Assembly: GCF_000378085.1 (NCBI RefSeq)
Contig: NZ_KB899212.1
Span: 248,001 to 312,000 of the forward strand
Direction: 5' to 3'
Length of the DNA stretch: 64,000 bases
Source: Hoylesella loescheii DSM 19665 = JCM 12249 = ATCC 15930
GTDB taxonomy: Bacteria; Bacteroidota; Bacteroidia; Bacteroidales; Bacteroidaceae
Position numbers and translations under genes: made by a program
Shown: in pieces, positions 17,199-27,400 of the stretch
Layout: every line of letters begins with the position of its first letter
Numbering within the stretch: position 1 is the first letter of the stretch
The notes under the pieces: generated by a model
The model's database searches: none
Told to the model about the DNA's origin: nothing
What the model saw: the letters and a program-made list of their open reading frames with translations, nothing else

Positions 17199-20100
17199 TC
17201 AGAAAGTTAAATTCATACCTACTGCAATCTTCTTGTTGATGGGGTAGGTCATGTTGTCTAAGGTTTCTGGGTCGAATGCCTTGATAAGTGGAGTAAATGT
17301 GAAGAGGTTTTCGCCTGTGATGTACACTCTGAGGCGCGAGACGCCAACTTTATCGAGTATTGCTTTGGGTAGTGAATAACCTAGCGTTACGTTCTTGAGG
17401 CGGCAATAGCTGGCGTTTTGCAAATAGCGCGAGCTTATAGCGCGGTTACCGCCATTAGACCATCCCAGTTTGGGGAAGAACGCGTTTCGGTTTTCTGTTG
17501 TCCAATAGTCGAGAGAGGTTGTTAACGGAGTCTGCCACTCGTTGGTAAATCCCCAATAGGCTGCAGAACCTGAGCCAGGGAACCAATCGCGCTTGCCTAT
17601 ACCTTGCCAGAACATTTCAAAGTCGAAGCCTTTATATTCGCATCCAGCTGTGATACCATAGGCAAAGCGTGGCGTGCTGTTTCCAATCACTTTTCTATCG
17701 CCAGGATTAGCCAAGGTGTTGTCGCCAATATCGATCTTTTTATCACCATTCAGGTCTTCATAGCGTACATCGCCTGCACCCCATTTACCGCCATAGAGAT
17801 AAGACTGATTGGCGTGAGCGGCAGCTTCTTCGTCGCTTTGGAAGAGTCCGTTAGATACATATCCCCATATCTCATTCAATTTGTGTCCTACATAGTATTG
17901 GCTGATAAGCCCAGTGGGGTTATTAAACTTGGTGATGGTTGATTGGTAATCAGAAAGCACACCCTTGACGTGATAAGACAAGCCAAAGGGCAGACGGTCG
18001 TTCCATTCTAGCGACAACTCCCAACCCAAGGTCTTTAAGTCGGCGGCATTCATTCTTGGAACCTTTGCGCCCAGTACAGCAGGTAGCACTTCGCCGTCTA
18101 CAAGCATGTCTTTGGTGTTACGGCGATACCAGTCGAAAGACACATTCAGACGGTTGCGAAGGAAGCTTGCATCAAGTCCTAAGTCGATTTGGTCAACGGT
18201 CTCCCATGTGAAAGAAGGGCTAACAAGGCCAGGTGCGGTAATGGCTACGGGGAGCTTGCCACCCAACAATGCGCCATATTTGCTGTTTATGCCATAGGTG
18301 GCCAGGTAGGGGAAGTTGCCGCTTACAACCTGATTACCTAGCGAACCGTAAGAGGCGCGTAGTTTCAGGTTGTCCCACCATGTCTTCATGCTTTCGAAGA
18401 ATTTCTCTTCCGATACGCGCCAAGCAAGTGAAACGGATGGGAAGAACTGATAACGATAGCCTTTTTTGAACTTCGAAGAGCCGTCATAGCGTCCATTCAA
18501 TTCGAGAAGATAGCGTCCTTTGTAGTCGTAGTTGATGCGGGCAAAAGTTCCATTTACCGCCCATTGGCCCATGTTGCCATCGATGGCCATGTCGCCAGTA
18601 GCTTGATTGATGGCAGGGTTGTCTGGATTAATCAGGTCTTTTCTTCCTGCATAGTAATACTGCGTGCGTTTTTTCTCTTGGTTGTAGCCCACCATGAACT
18701 TGAAGTTATGGCTATTTTCGGCCAATGCCAACGAATATTCGGCGAAAGCATTAAACGAAGAGTAGTAGTCGTCATTGTTGGCTTTGGTTACGCTGCTTGG
18801 GTTTGTCCAGGGGTAATAGTTCTCTGTACCCGGAACGGCAGTGTAGTCGTAGAAGTTGCGCACATGTTGCGTTGATGAGAGGCCATAGAAGTTCCAAGTG
18901 TAATCGGCATTAATGATAAGTCCCTTAATGGGGGTTAGCTTTACGGCTCCTGTCATCCACAGGTCGTTTTGGCGATAGTGAGCATTTCCTCCTTGTGCCT
19001 GAATAGCAACGGGGTTGGTAAAGTTTCCTTGTCCTGCATAGTGTCCGTCAGGATGTTTCACGGGCATCAGTGGGCTAAGGTCCGACTTCATCATACCGCT
19101 ATAAGCCGATATTCCCGAATATGGTGTGGAATTCATTGCTGTTGTACCGCCTGTTGGGTGTATCTCCGTTGTATAGGTATGTGCAATCTTGGCAGAAACT
19201 TCCATCCAAGGCGTTACCTCTGAAGTTATATTGATGTTTGCATTATACTTGTTGTACTTTTCGTCTGTGGCTTTTAAGATACCTCCTTGGTTGTTGGCAC
19301 CCAGCGAAACGTAGTAACTCGTCTTTTTGCTTCCACCGCTAATGCTGGCATTATAAATCTGCGAGAAAGAGGTTTTGTACAGCTCATCCCACCAATCGGT
19401 GTTTCCGCAGTAGCCATATTTAGAGGTGCTGTAGCTGCTGTCAAAGAACACGGGCTTGTCATAAGTGCCATTAGCATACTTCTCGGCATAGCTATATACT
19501 AAGGGGTTGAAGTAGTGACCGCTACCACCGCTGTTTTGATAGGCAATGTCAATCATTTTGAGATAGTCCAGCGAACTCACATTATGCATTTCAACGGCGG
19601 GCTTTTGCCAATATCCCGAAGCCGAGAACTGAACCGTTGGGCGTGCGTTTAGCTTTCCTTTCTTGGTTGTAATGAGGATTACGCCATAGGCTGCACGGGC
19701 ACCGTAGATGGCTGCAGAAGCAGCATCTTTTAGCACGGAGATAGATTCAATGTCGTCTGGATTCACTAGGTTGGGGTCCATTTGCACGTTGTCTACCAAT
19801 ACAAGAGGCTCGCCGCCATTGAGCGAAGTCGTTCCGCGAACATTAAACGAGGAACTTGCACCGGGCGCGCCACCTCTACCCATTGTAACGTTGAGGTTAG
19901 GAACCACGCCTTGCAATCCTTGTCCGATGTTGCTTATTGGGCGATTCTCTAGCACGGCACCATTCACCGAGGCCACTGCTCCCGTTAAGTTGGCTTTCTT
20001 TTGTGTGCCATAACCCACCACAACAACTTCATTTAAATTGCTTACATCGCTTTCTAGCACAATGCGCATCCCGTTTTGTGCCTTAGCCGTTTGGGTTTTG

Positions 20101-20399
20101 AAGCCCGTGTAAGAGAATGTAAGCATGGTGCCAGGTGTGGCATTAACAGAAAAGTTACCATCGATATCGGTAATGGTTCCTTGTCCGCCTGCTACTTTCA
20201 CTGTTACACCAGTCAATGGTTCGCCAGTGTCGCTGGTTATCGAACCCTTGATTTGTTCGGTAGACTGTGTTTGTTGAATATTGCTTTTGGGTGCTCCCAC
20301 CATGGGCGAAGGTAGAAGCATCATGCCACATAAGAATGTGGTGCTTCGCAAAAGATGACCAAGTCGCATCTCTTGCTTTCTGGAGATAAATCTTTTCAT
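17199..20399 (-). CDS. SusC/RagA family TonB-linked outer membrane protein
   Basis: The product is 1066 aa. After the N-terminus (MKRFISRKQEMRLGHLLRST) come a carboxypeptidase-regulatory-like domain (about 45-125, IKGSITSDTGEPLTGVTVKV) and the SusC signature LNEVVVVGYGTQKK. The plug follows (GQGLQGVVPNLNVTMGRGGA, SISVLKDAASAAIYGARAAY), then a 22-strand barrel ending in KIAVGMNLTF. It imports an oligomer across the outer membrane using TonB. The ATG at 20399 is preferred; the frame extends five codons to a TTG. The upstream -7 box at 20453-20460 would drive the pair. Confidence 0.95.
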   Translation of the reverse strand: MKRFISRKQEMRLGHLLRSTTFLCGMMLLPSPMVGAPKSNIQQTQSTEQIKGSITSDTGEPLTGVTVKVAGGQGTITDIDGNFSVNATPGTMLTFSYTGFKTQTAKAQNGMRIVLESDVSNLNEVVVVGYGTQKKANLTGAVASVNGAVLENRPISNIGQGLQGVVPNLNVTMGRGGAPGASSSFNVRGTTSLNGGEPLVLVDNVQMDPNLVNPDDIESISVLKDAASAAIYGARAAYGVILITTKKGKLNARPTVQFSASGYWQKPAVEMHNVSSLDYLKMIDIAYQNSGGSGHYFNPLVYSYAEKYANGTYDKPVFFDSSYSTSKYGYCGNTDWWDELYKTSFSQIYNASISGGSKKTSYYVSLGANNQGGILKATDEKYNKYNANINITSEVTPWMEVSAKIAHTYTTEIHPTGGTTAMNSTPYSGISAYSGMMKSDLSPLMPVKHPDGHYAGQGNFTNPVAIQAQGGNAHYRQNDLWMTGAVKLTPIKGLIINADYTWNFYGLSSTQHVRNFYDYTAVPGTENYYPWTNPSSVTKANNDDYYSSFNAFAEYSLALAENSHNFKFMVGYNQEKKRTQYYYAGRKDLINPDNPAINQATGDMAIDGNMGQWAVNGTFARINYDYKGRYLLELNGRYDGSSKFKKGYRYQFFPSVSLAWRVSEEKFFESMKTWWDNLKLRASYGSLGNQVVSGNFPYLATYGINSKYGALLGGKLPVAITAPGLVSPSFTWETVDQIDLGLDASFLRNRLNVSFDWYRRNTKDMLVDGEVLPAVLGAKVPRMNAADLKTLGWELSLEWNDRLPFGLSYHVKGVLSDYQSTITKFNNPTGLISQYYVGHKLNEIWGYVSNGLFQSDEEAAAHANQSYLYGGKWGAGDVRYEDLNGDKKIDIGDNTLANPGDRKVIGNSTPRFAYGITAGCEYKGFDFEMFWQGIGKRDWFPGSGSAAYWGFTNEWQTPLTTSLDYWTTENRNAFFPKLGWSNGGNRAISSRYLQNASYCRLKNVTLGYSLPKAILDKVGVSRLRVYITGENLFTFTPLIKAFDPETLDNMTYPINKKIAVGMNLTF

Positions 20400-20452
20400 A
20401 TCTATATTTGTCAAAAAGTTTATATATACGAAATAAATTCAGGTAGCGGGTG

Positions 20453-20460
20453 CAAATTTA
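20453..20460 (-). promoter_or_regulatory. Promoter -7 box for the first SusC/SusD pair
   Basis: On the minus strand TAAATTTG matches TAnnTTTG, giving a leader of about 45 nt before the SusC ATG. The upstream box is not clear. Confidence 0.5.
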
Positions 20461-20580
20461 TTAAAGATTTTCTGCGTAGACACATTTGAATTGATAAAAT
20501 TCTATAAATATCTAATTATTTGCATCGATATAATAAAATATCTTATTTGGGATTGTCTCTTTCATGTCGTTTTATGTGCA

Positions 20581-20720
20581 CCTGCAAGGTAAGACAGCTC
20601 ACTTCGATAGTACCCCTGCCCAACAACGGGCCACCCGCAACGTGGTATTTGGTGGGATAACCATTTGTTCTTATCTAATCTTGTTCAAAAAGCATCGTTT
20701 TTATCCTCAATTTACGTAAT
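20581..20720 (-). repeat. Decayed R1/palindrome-arm copy
   Basis: The sequence TGCAAGGTAAGACAGCTCAC, then CCCTGCCCAACAACGGGCCA and TTATCTAATCTTGTTC with TTATCCTCAATTTACGTAA, follows the right arm of the 21.7-22.0 kb palindrome and the R1 end at 22.25 kb, with many changes. Confidence 0.6.
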
Positions 20721-21293
20721 TCATAATAGTTCGCCTACAAATACAGCGAAGCGCCAGCAGCCGTATGGCGATTAGCATAATAGTTTCCGCTTACGCCTTT
20801 GCCATGCTCTAAAACGTATGGCGTCTTATCCCAAACTGGCATATAATAAGGTGTAAACGGGTTTTGAATGTGAGATGATAGCAATGCAAAAGCTATGAAG
20901 GATGCGTCAATACGTGGTGAATAGGACGCTCTTCAAGCGGAGATTCAACAACGTGGGCCAAACCGTATATACAAATTCAATTGGCCCTTAGTTCTCTGAT
21001 GGCGTTAAATGTGGTAATTAATCTTTACAAACAGATGTTGTTTTTCTGTCCTATTCTAGAAGAGTTGTTCTGCGAAAAGTGGTAAAAACATATCTTCACG
21101 ACTTTCTTTTTCTACCTCGCCACACCAAATTCCACCCACCGTCGCGCATGTTTTATCAACTCCCGATTTCACCAAACGACAAGGCAACGTTATTCTCGCG
21201 CCTCCAATTTTACAAACTAACGAACGCTACGACATTGTCGTTTGTAGCGTATTAATAGGCTGGTTGCCGTGTTTTTTATAAGCGGGACACCTG

Positions 21294-21382
21294 TTCCAGA
21301 TAAGTTGGAATAACGTTCCATATCATCTGGAACCTTGTTCCAGCTTATATGGAACAAGGTTGCATCTTAACGATAACACGCC
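21294..21382. repeat. 22-bp dyad array, copy 2
   Basis: Units start at 21294, 21316, 21338 and 21360 (22-bp steps). The first three have TTCCA-N7-TGGAA; the fourth (TTGCATC) is weak. A GCATCTTAACGATAACACGC sequence follows, close to one at 10.48 kb and at 56.76 kb. Confidence 0.85.
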
Positions 21383-21720
21383 GTTTTACCTTAAAACGCA
21401 AGGAAAGAAGTGGAAAAACGTCAAATTGGACCTTACAAAACAGAAAGCATGAGACGAGAAATCGCCAACTTAAAATTTATGCCTGGAATGCTCACAACTA
21501 GTAATAAACATGTTTAAATGCCCTTTAAAACCTCTCGTTTTGTCTGTTAGGATTGTGTAAGCGGAAGGATATCAGTCGATTACGGCTCTTTCGCGAGAAT
21601 CGGCTAAATGCAAGTCGGATGGCGCGTTTGTGAATTAGACAGGCACTCACGATGTTAAAATCTAGTACAAAATATTTACAAACAGTGCGCAGGTTCGTGA
21701 TAAGAGAGACTCGTTATGCC

Positions 21721-22049
21721 AACTACCGCGTAGCGGTTGGTCCGTTAATAGGGCAGGGTTGGGAGCAGCGGCGACCTACCCTGCCTAAGTTGTAGGTGAA
21801 CAAAGCTAGGCCGAAGGTCTTGGTCTTTTTACGTTTGAACAATCTGCTTATGGAAAGCGAATGGCGAAAAACAATGTTCCTCATCAATCGCATTTGCCTT
21901 CGTATCCGTCTATCGACTAGATAACAGATGTGGTAAACGTAAAAAGACCAAGACCTTCGGCCTAGTTTTATTATTCCATCTGCAAGGCAGGGTAGCTCAC
22001 TTCGTTCGCAACCCTGCCCTACCAACGGACCAACCGCTACGCGGTAGTT
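21721..22049. repeat. 329-bp near-palindrome
   Basis: The outer 26 bp (21721-21746 and 22024-22049) are exact reverse complements, as are 31-bp inner blocks (21806-21836 and 21935-21965). Between them, GGGCAGGGTTG/CAACCCTGCC pairs imperfectly, and each arm has its own small GGCAGGGT/ACCCTGCC dyad. The loop is about 98 bp. It could be a non-autonomous transposable element or a duplicated-inverted repeat. No transposase frame is present. Confidence 0.85.
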
Positions 22050-22222
22050 CATGCAATACGGGCCTCTAATAGGCATGTTTAAATAAAGTTGTTGAATGAT
22101 GTTCGTCCCTAAATGGCCAACCGCTACGCGGTAGTTCATGCAATACGGGCCGCTAATAGGCATGTTTAAATAAAGTTGTTGAATGATGTTTGTCCCTAAA
22201 TGACCAACCGCTACGCGGTAGT
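22030..22222. repeat. 87-bp tandem repeat, about 2.2 copies
   Basis: Units start with CCAACCGCTACGCGGTAGTT at 22030, 22117 and 22204, exactly 87 bp apart. The first two units differ at very few positions and the third becomes R1 sequence after about 20 bp. The first unit overlaps the right end of the 329-bp palindrome. Confidence 0.9.
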
Positions 22223-22296
22223 TAGCGAGATCGCCATGTCTTTACCTACCTAGTTTTGTTCAAAAGGCATGGTATCTTATCCCGAACTTACGTAAC
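22204..22296 (-). repeat. R1 dispersed repeat, best-preserved copy
   Basis: Read on the minus strand it runs ACGTAAGTTCGGGATAAGAT, ACCATGCCTTTTGAACAAAA, GGTAGGTAAAGACATGGCGA, then TCTCGCTAACTACCGCGTAG and CGGTTGG, about 93 bp. Other copies lie at 9.8, 10.3, 20.6, 30.26, 39.5, 47.5 and 56.4 kb. Confidence 0.75.
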
Positions 22297-22334
22297 AATA
22301 TGGGCGAGCAAGATAGGCATTTAAGGCAGTTAAT

Positions 22335-22370
22335 AAAAAAGGGGGCACCACAGTATGGTGCCCCCTTTAT
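22335..22370 (-). terminator. Rho-independent terminator of the second SusC/SusD pair
   Basis: The 13-bp perfect stem AAAGGGGGCACCA / TGGTGCCCCCTTT has a 5-nt loop. Read on the minus strand it ends in TTTTTT. It lies about 180 bp past the SusD stop. Confidence 0.85.
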
Positions 22371-22384
22371 CTAAAATGTAATTG

Positions 22385-22545
22385 TAAGTTTGTTAGTAAG
22401 TGGCCTTGTTAACTTATCGACTTGTCAACCAGTTCATTCTTCAACTCGTCAACCGATTCAGTTATTTACTTGTCCACTTGTTAACTCGTTTACTTGTTAA
22501 CGCATCCGCTTGTTAACTCGTCTACTTGTTAACTTGTTTACTTAC
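22385..22545. repeat. 8-bp-period low-complexity array (CTTGTTAA type)
   Basis: Units such as CTTGTTAA, CTCGTTTA and CTCGTCTA repeat every 8 bp for about 160 bp, ending at the SusD stop codon. The same type occurs at 437-518, 2137-2190 and 42781-42870. Confidence 0.8.
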
Positions 22546-22546
22546 A

Positions 22547-24460
22547 TTAATAATTTGGTCCTTCGCCATAGTTAGGTGCTCCCTTGTCGTACCACACTCT
22601 TTCGGCGTTAAGCACTTCGGGATTTTGTCCGTCGGTAAAGCTAAATCCTTGTTCGTGCATGGCTGCCTCAATGATAGCCCTCATCTTATCGGATGGCTCG
22701 GGTTGAGCGATATAGAAGCGGCGCGGAATATCCTTGCTGGGCTTCAAAGCCACCCATGGAATGAGCGTACTACCCACCTTTGGCACACCCGAACGACGAA
22801 CGGTTACGAATTGTTCGAGTGGCTGATAGTAGAAGTGTAGGTAGAGTTGGATGTACACCTTCTCCAAGTCGGCGTCGCGATCGCCCGTAAGCTGATAGTC
22901 GGCATTGGCCATCATGGCCTTGATCGCATCGGCTTCGTATGTAACGGGCTTGTCTAGTGGGTCGTTGCAATGCGCCTTATCGTAATAAGGAATTTTGTTA
23001 AGCGTGGCCATACGGTTGTAAGCCTGTGCCGAAGCCTCAACGCCAGCCTTGAAATAATCGGCTGCCGTGCGTGGCAAGTTAGCTCCCAACAGCTTAAACT
23101 CTGCCAAGTAGAGGTTCATTTCGGCCGTAGAGAGCGTCATTTCGTACAACGGATTGTCTTCCACGTCTTGCACCACCTTACCTTTGGGAGCTGTGGGGAA
23201 GGTGTAGTCTACACGTCCGCGCACTAGCTCTTCATTGAAATACGATAGTGGCGAGTAGGTTTTCGACTTGTCTCCATCGGTTACTTTCCATCGTGTAGCC
23301 ACAAAGTAGTTGTTGTCGCCGGTATATTGTGCGTCGTCAGAAAGTTTTATACCGATGGGCAAACCATGATAGCGCACCCATGGTTCGCCGTCGCCTTTCC
23401 AGCTAGCAAAATGCTTATGTCCCTTCGCATCAGTGGTATAGTTCACTTGGTCGAGAATATACTTAGGAACGGCGCAGTCTTTATCGCCCCTAGCTTGCGC
23501 ATCGAAGAAGGCCTGAATCACCTCCGAGTTGAAGTCGTTCTTGGTAAACATCACGAGCATACGTGGGTCTTTGTTGCGGCGCATAAAGTCGATAACGTTT
23601 TTGCTGCTCACGCCTAGGTTCACGCTATTGTCTGTTCCATAGGTGTTGTTGCCTCCATCGCCACCCGTACCCTTGTTATACACATAGTCGTCGGTGATAC
23701 TTTGCATCACGTTGGCGTTGTCTGCACCCACCTCTTCGGCAATTTTTATGGCTCGTGCCTTATCTTGATGCAGCATGCGCACGGCAATTTTAAGTTTGAT
23801 GCCGTTGATGAACTTCACCCACTTAGCCGCATCGCCGTCGTAAGCAAGGTCGCTGTTGCCGACGGTTATCTGCGTGGTGGTAACCTTCAGCTTTTCTAAG
23901 TCAGTATCCAATTCTTTCAGCCATTGGTCGAAAAGCTGCGGCTGACTGTCGTATTTGGGAGTAAGCGTACCATCAAGCCTTGCTCTTGCGGCCTCAGAGT
24001 AGGGTCTAGAGCCGAAGAGATCGGTGTCGAAGAGCGCCATATACACAGATAAGGCGTTGGCCATAGCCGACAGGTGCGTGTATTGCGCTGCCTTATCGGC
24101 AGGCATAGTTGCGAGAACGCTGTTTATTTCGTTTTCGTAAAGCTTAACGCGGATGCTCTGCGAACCCACGCCACCTAATTCGGCCATCTTGTTAAAGAGG
24201 TCGTTGAAACTAGCTGCGGGCGTATATGCCTGCACAAACTTTGAGGTGTAGGCTCCATCGTAGAACCACAACAGGTAGTCGAAAGGCTGATATTCCACCT
24301 GCGCTTGCGTGAAGAGGAAGATGGGATCGCCCTTTGTAACCTTCGATGGGTCGGTGTTGATGTCGGCATAATCGCTTTCGCTGCATCCCATTGTTAGGGC
24401 CAAGCATGCCGTACAGAGCCCCATAGCTAGGGATTTGAAGTTGAAAATATTCTGTTTCAT
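22547..24460 (-). CDS. SusD/RagB family outer membrane lipoprotein (SusD-like 2 type)
   Basis: The 637-aa protein has a lipoprotein signal with lipobox TMGC, Cys at residue 26. It resembles the SusD-like subgroup: GDPIFLFTQAQVEYQPFDYL, YTHLSAMANALSVYMALFDT, KLKIAVRMLHQDKARAIKIA, ITDDYVYNKGTGGDGGNNTY and ETMTLSTAEMNLYLAEFKLL-like segments. It should bind substrate at the cell surface for its SusC partner, which lies 13 bp upstream on the same strand. No enzymes accompany the pair, so substrate is unknown; relatives serve peptides or glycans. Confidence 0.9.
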   Translation of the reverse strand: MKQNIFNFKSLAMGLCTACLALTMGCSESDYADINTDPSKVTKGDPIFLFTQAQVEYQPFDYLLWFYDGAYTSKFVQAYTPAASFNDLFNKMAELGGVGSQSIRVKLYENEINSVLATMPADKAAQYTHLSAMANALSVYMALFDTDLFGSRPYSEAARARLDGTLTPKYDSQPQLFDQWLKELDTDLEKLKVTTTQITVGNSDLAYDGDAAKWVKFINGIKLKIAVRMLHQDKARAIKIAEEVGADNANVMQSITDDYVYNKGTGGDGGNNTYGTDNSVNLGVSSKNVIDFMRRNKDPRMLVMFTKNDFNSEVIQAFFDAQARGDKDCAVPKYILDQVNYTTDAKGHKHFASWKGDGEPWVRYHGLPIGIKLSDDAQYTGDNNYFVATRWKVTDGDKSKTYSPLSYFNEELVRGRVDYTFPTAPKGKVVQDVEDNPLYEMTLSTAEMNLYLAEFKLLGANLPRTAADYFKAGVEASAQAYNRMATLNKIPYYDKAHCNDPLDKPVTYEADAIKAMMANADYQLTGDRDADLEKVYIQLYLHFYYQPLEQFVTVRRSGVPKVGSTLIPWVALKPSKDIPRRFYIAQPEPSDKMRAIIEAAMHEQGFSFTDGQNPEVLNAERVWYDKGAPNYGEGPNY

Positions 24461-24473
24461 GATGACAATGCGT

Positions 24474-27400
24474 TTAGAAAGTGGCGTTTAGGGTGAAGAG
24501 ATAACTAGCCGTGTAAGGCATGAACGAACGCATACGGAACTGTGCGGCTCCTGTTCCACGAACCGATTCGGGGTTTTCGTGGTTGGGTGCGGTGTTAAGC
24601 AGGTAGGCTATGTTGCGACCCGTGAGGTTCAATGCTAAGCTTTTGGCTCCGATGTATCCGCAAAGTCTGCGCGGAACGTTATAAGATAAGGTTACTTCGC
24701 GCAAGGCAATGTAGTTTAGTTTCTTAAACCAGTCGTCGTTGATAACGCCTTGGCCCCAACTGTTCTTAAAGTAACCGTGGCTTTGCATGTGTGCAGGTTC
24801 TACATAGCCTTTTTCGTAAGCCTGTTGATAAGTCATGCCACTAACATCGTGTTGTGTGCCATCGGGGGCAGTTACAACAGTTCCTTTGTCGAAAATGGCA
24901 TCAGGAATAAATCCATCGGTAAAGGTTTTGTCCTTTGCGTTGTCGTATCGGCTGGTCCAAGTCATACCCTTACGATAGTTCTCGGATGCGCCCGAGAATC
25001 CGTATGCTGTGGAGTAGCGCGAGTTGTACGAAGCCACGTAACCGCCAAAGCGTGCATCGAAGAGCACATACAGGCTGAGGTCTTTCCAGCGTAGGGTGGT
25101 GTTGACCGTGCCAAGGAAGTCGGGCAACATGGAGCCCACTTCTTTAACCGTTCCGCCACGCTTGTAATAAACCGTACGATAGTTGTTGCTGTAACCGATG
25201 ATGGGCTTGCCTGTCTTCTCGTCGGTCTTAATCCACGAGTCGGACATAAGCATACCATAGTCTGATCCTACTTTGGCAACGGATGCGATACGGTAGTTGC
25301 CATAGGTGGCCGCACCATCCAAGTTGATGTACGAGGCAACATCGGGACTTAGCTCCACAATCTTATTGCGGTTGCGGGTGTAGGTTAGGTTAAGGTCCCA
25401 TTGCCAATCGCCGCGTTTATATGGCGTGGTATTAAGGGCTATTTCTATACCCGAGTTTTGTATGTTACCGGCATTGATGAGCTTTTGTCTTACGCCCGAG
25501 GGTCTGGGTACATCAATGGTCATGATTTGGTCGCGTGTGTTTTCCTTGTAATAAGTGAAGTCTAAGCCAATTCTACTGTCAAGGAAACGCCAGTCGAGAC
25601 CCACTTCCCACGCGTTCTTACGTTCGGGTTTCAAGTCGGTACTCTTCATGTTGTCGGGTATTTTCATGCCATACACCTTCTTGTCGCCACGTTGATAGGT
25701 GGCAATTTCGTAGCCCGAGTTGATGTAATAGGGTGATGTGTCGTTGCCCACTTGTGCCCACGAACCGCGCACTTTGGCAAAACTAATCCACTTGGGAAGC
25801 TTGTCTTTAAAGCTTTCGGTGATAATCCACGAACCAGAAACTGAGGGATAGAAGTACGAGAAGTTACCCCTGCCGTAGCTATATACAAGCGACGACGACC
25901 AGTCGTTACGGCCTGTTACGTCGAGGAACAGTTGGTTCTTCCAGCTTGTACCCACCATAAAGATGGTAGAAACGATGCGCTTGGTGTTGAACTTATAGGT
26001 ATCAACGTCGGGCTGAAGCTTAGAGTTCTTGATGAAATACTGGTTAGGTACAATCAATCCACCGTTAGTTTTTTCCGAATGTAGCTGTGCGTATTGGTTG
26101 AAATACTCCTCGCGCAAGAATCCATGCACCTCCCAATCGTCGTTGATTTGATAGTTAACGTTGGCTCCAACATAAAAGTTTTCTTGCGTGGTTTGGGTAT
26201 GCGACAGGGAATAACTTCCTCCTTCGTTGGCATAACCACTGCCAGGTTCTTTATATTCGCCACTAACGGCATAGTAGTTGAGCGAGCCTCCAGCCGACAA
26301 TTGCAGCCAAGGTAAAGCTTGAACGTTGAGGTTGAGCACTGGGCGGAACACCGTTTCGGTCTGCCGATAGTCGTTTTCGTAAATGCTCCACCATAGCCCC
26401 CTACCAGGAACGGAACGATATTGGTCGCCATATTTTCCGTCGGCCAATCCGCCATGTTCGCCTTTGTACAGGTGGCGATAGCGGTTAACGTCGTATTCGC
26501 GGGGGAAAGTGCCCTTTGCAAAGTATTCGCCGATGTTCAAAGGAGCGTTTCGTGGCTGCGATTGGGTGAAGTTTACGCTGAAATCTACGGTCATGATGTC
26601 GCCCACCTTCTGAGAAGCCTTACCTAGGAAAGAGAAACGATTGAAGGTGTTACGTGGCGTTGTGCCCTTATTATACTTGTAAGAAGCCGAGGCGTAGAAT
26701 TGCGTTCGGTCGTTTCCACCTTGCAACGATATGTTGGTATTGGTGTTAAAGCCAGTATCGTAGGCATCCTTATAATTGTTCTTAAAGATGCGGGCAGGAC
26801 CCATGGTACCGTCGTATTGCTCAAACTGCTTGCCTTCGGCCCACGATATTTCAGGCCCCCAAGCAAGACCATTATCATATTGTTCGATAAACGAATAGTC
26901 GCCTTTTGAGTTTCTTGCAAACGACGACATGTTGTCTCCCCACGTGTTACCTGTCTTCGTATAGTACTCGTCGTACCCCACTCCGCCAGGGAACGCGCCC
27001 ACAAGATACTTGTTCTGCAAGTCGGGCGAGCGATAAACCGTTTCCAAACCCACGGTTTGCGAGAAACGTACGCTTACCCCTTTACCTGCTTTACCGCTCT
27101 TGGTGGTAATAACCACGGCACCATTCAAACCACGCGAACCATACAAGGCCGTTGCAGCAGCACCTTTTAGTACGCTCACGCTCTCGAAATCGTCGGGGTT
27201 GAGGTTTTTCAGTTGGTTACCATAGTCGTTGATGTTGCTATTCCAGTCGGCGTCGCCCGAACGGCTTGTGGCATTGTCTAGTATCACGCCGTCTACCACG
27301 AAGATGGGTTGGTTGTTGGCGTTCAGCGTGGATGCACCTCTTATCTGTATCTTGGTAGAGCCGAACATACCACCGTCTGACTGGCTAATCTCCACACCAG

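Larger units (their letters stand above)
20461..22546. other. 2.1-kb repeat-rich stretch with no gene
   Basis: This gap lies between two SusC/SusD pairs. From left to right it holds a decayed inverted R1-type copy (20581-20720), an R1 end (20815-20845), a 22-bp dyad array (21294-21382), an R1 end (21693-21740), a 329-bp near-palindrome (21721-22049), an 87-bp tandem repeat (22030-22222), a reverse R1 copy (22204-22296), a terminator (22335-22370) and an 8-bp-period array (22385-22545). The 146-aa frame at 21723-22163 is only the palindrome read through. Confidence 0.75.

Noticed and set aside
21723..22163. 146-aa protein on the minus strand
   Set aside because: It is a read-through of the 329-bp palindrome and the 87-bp tandem repeat.
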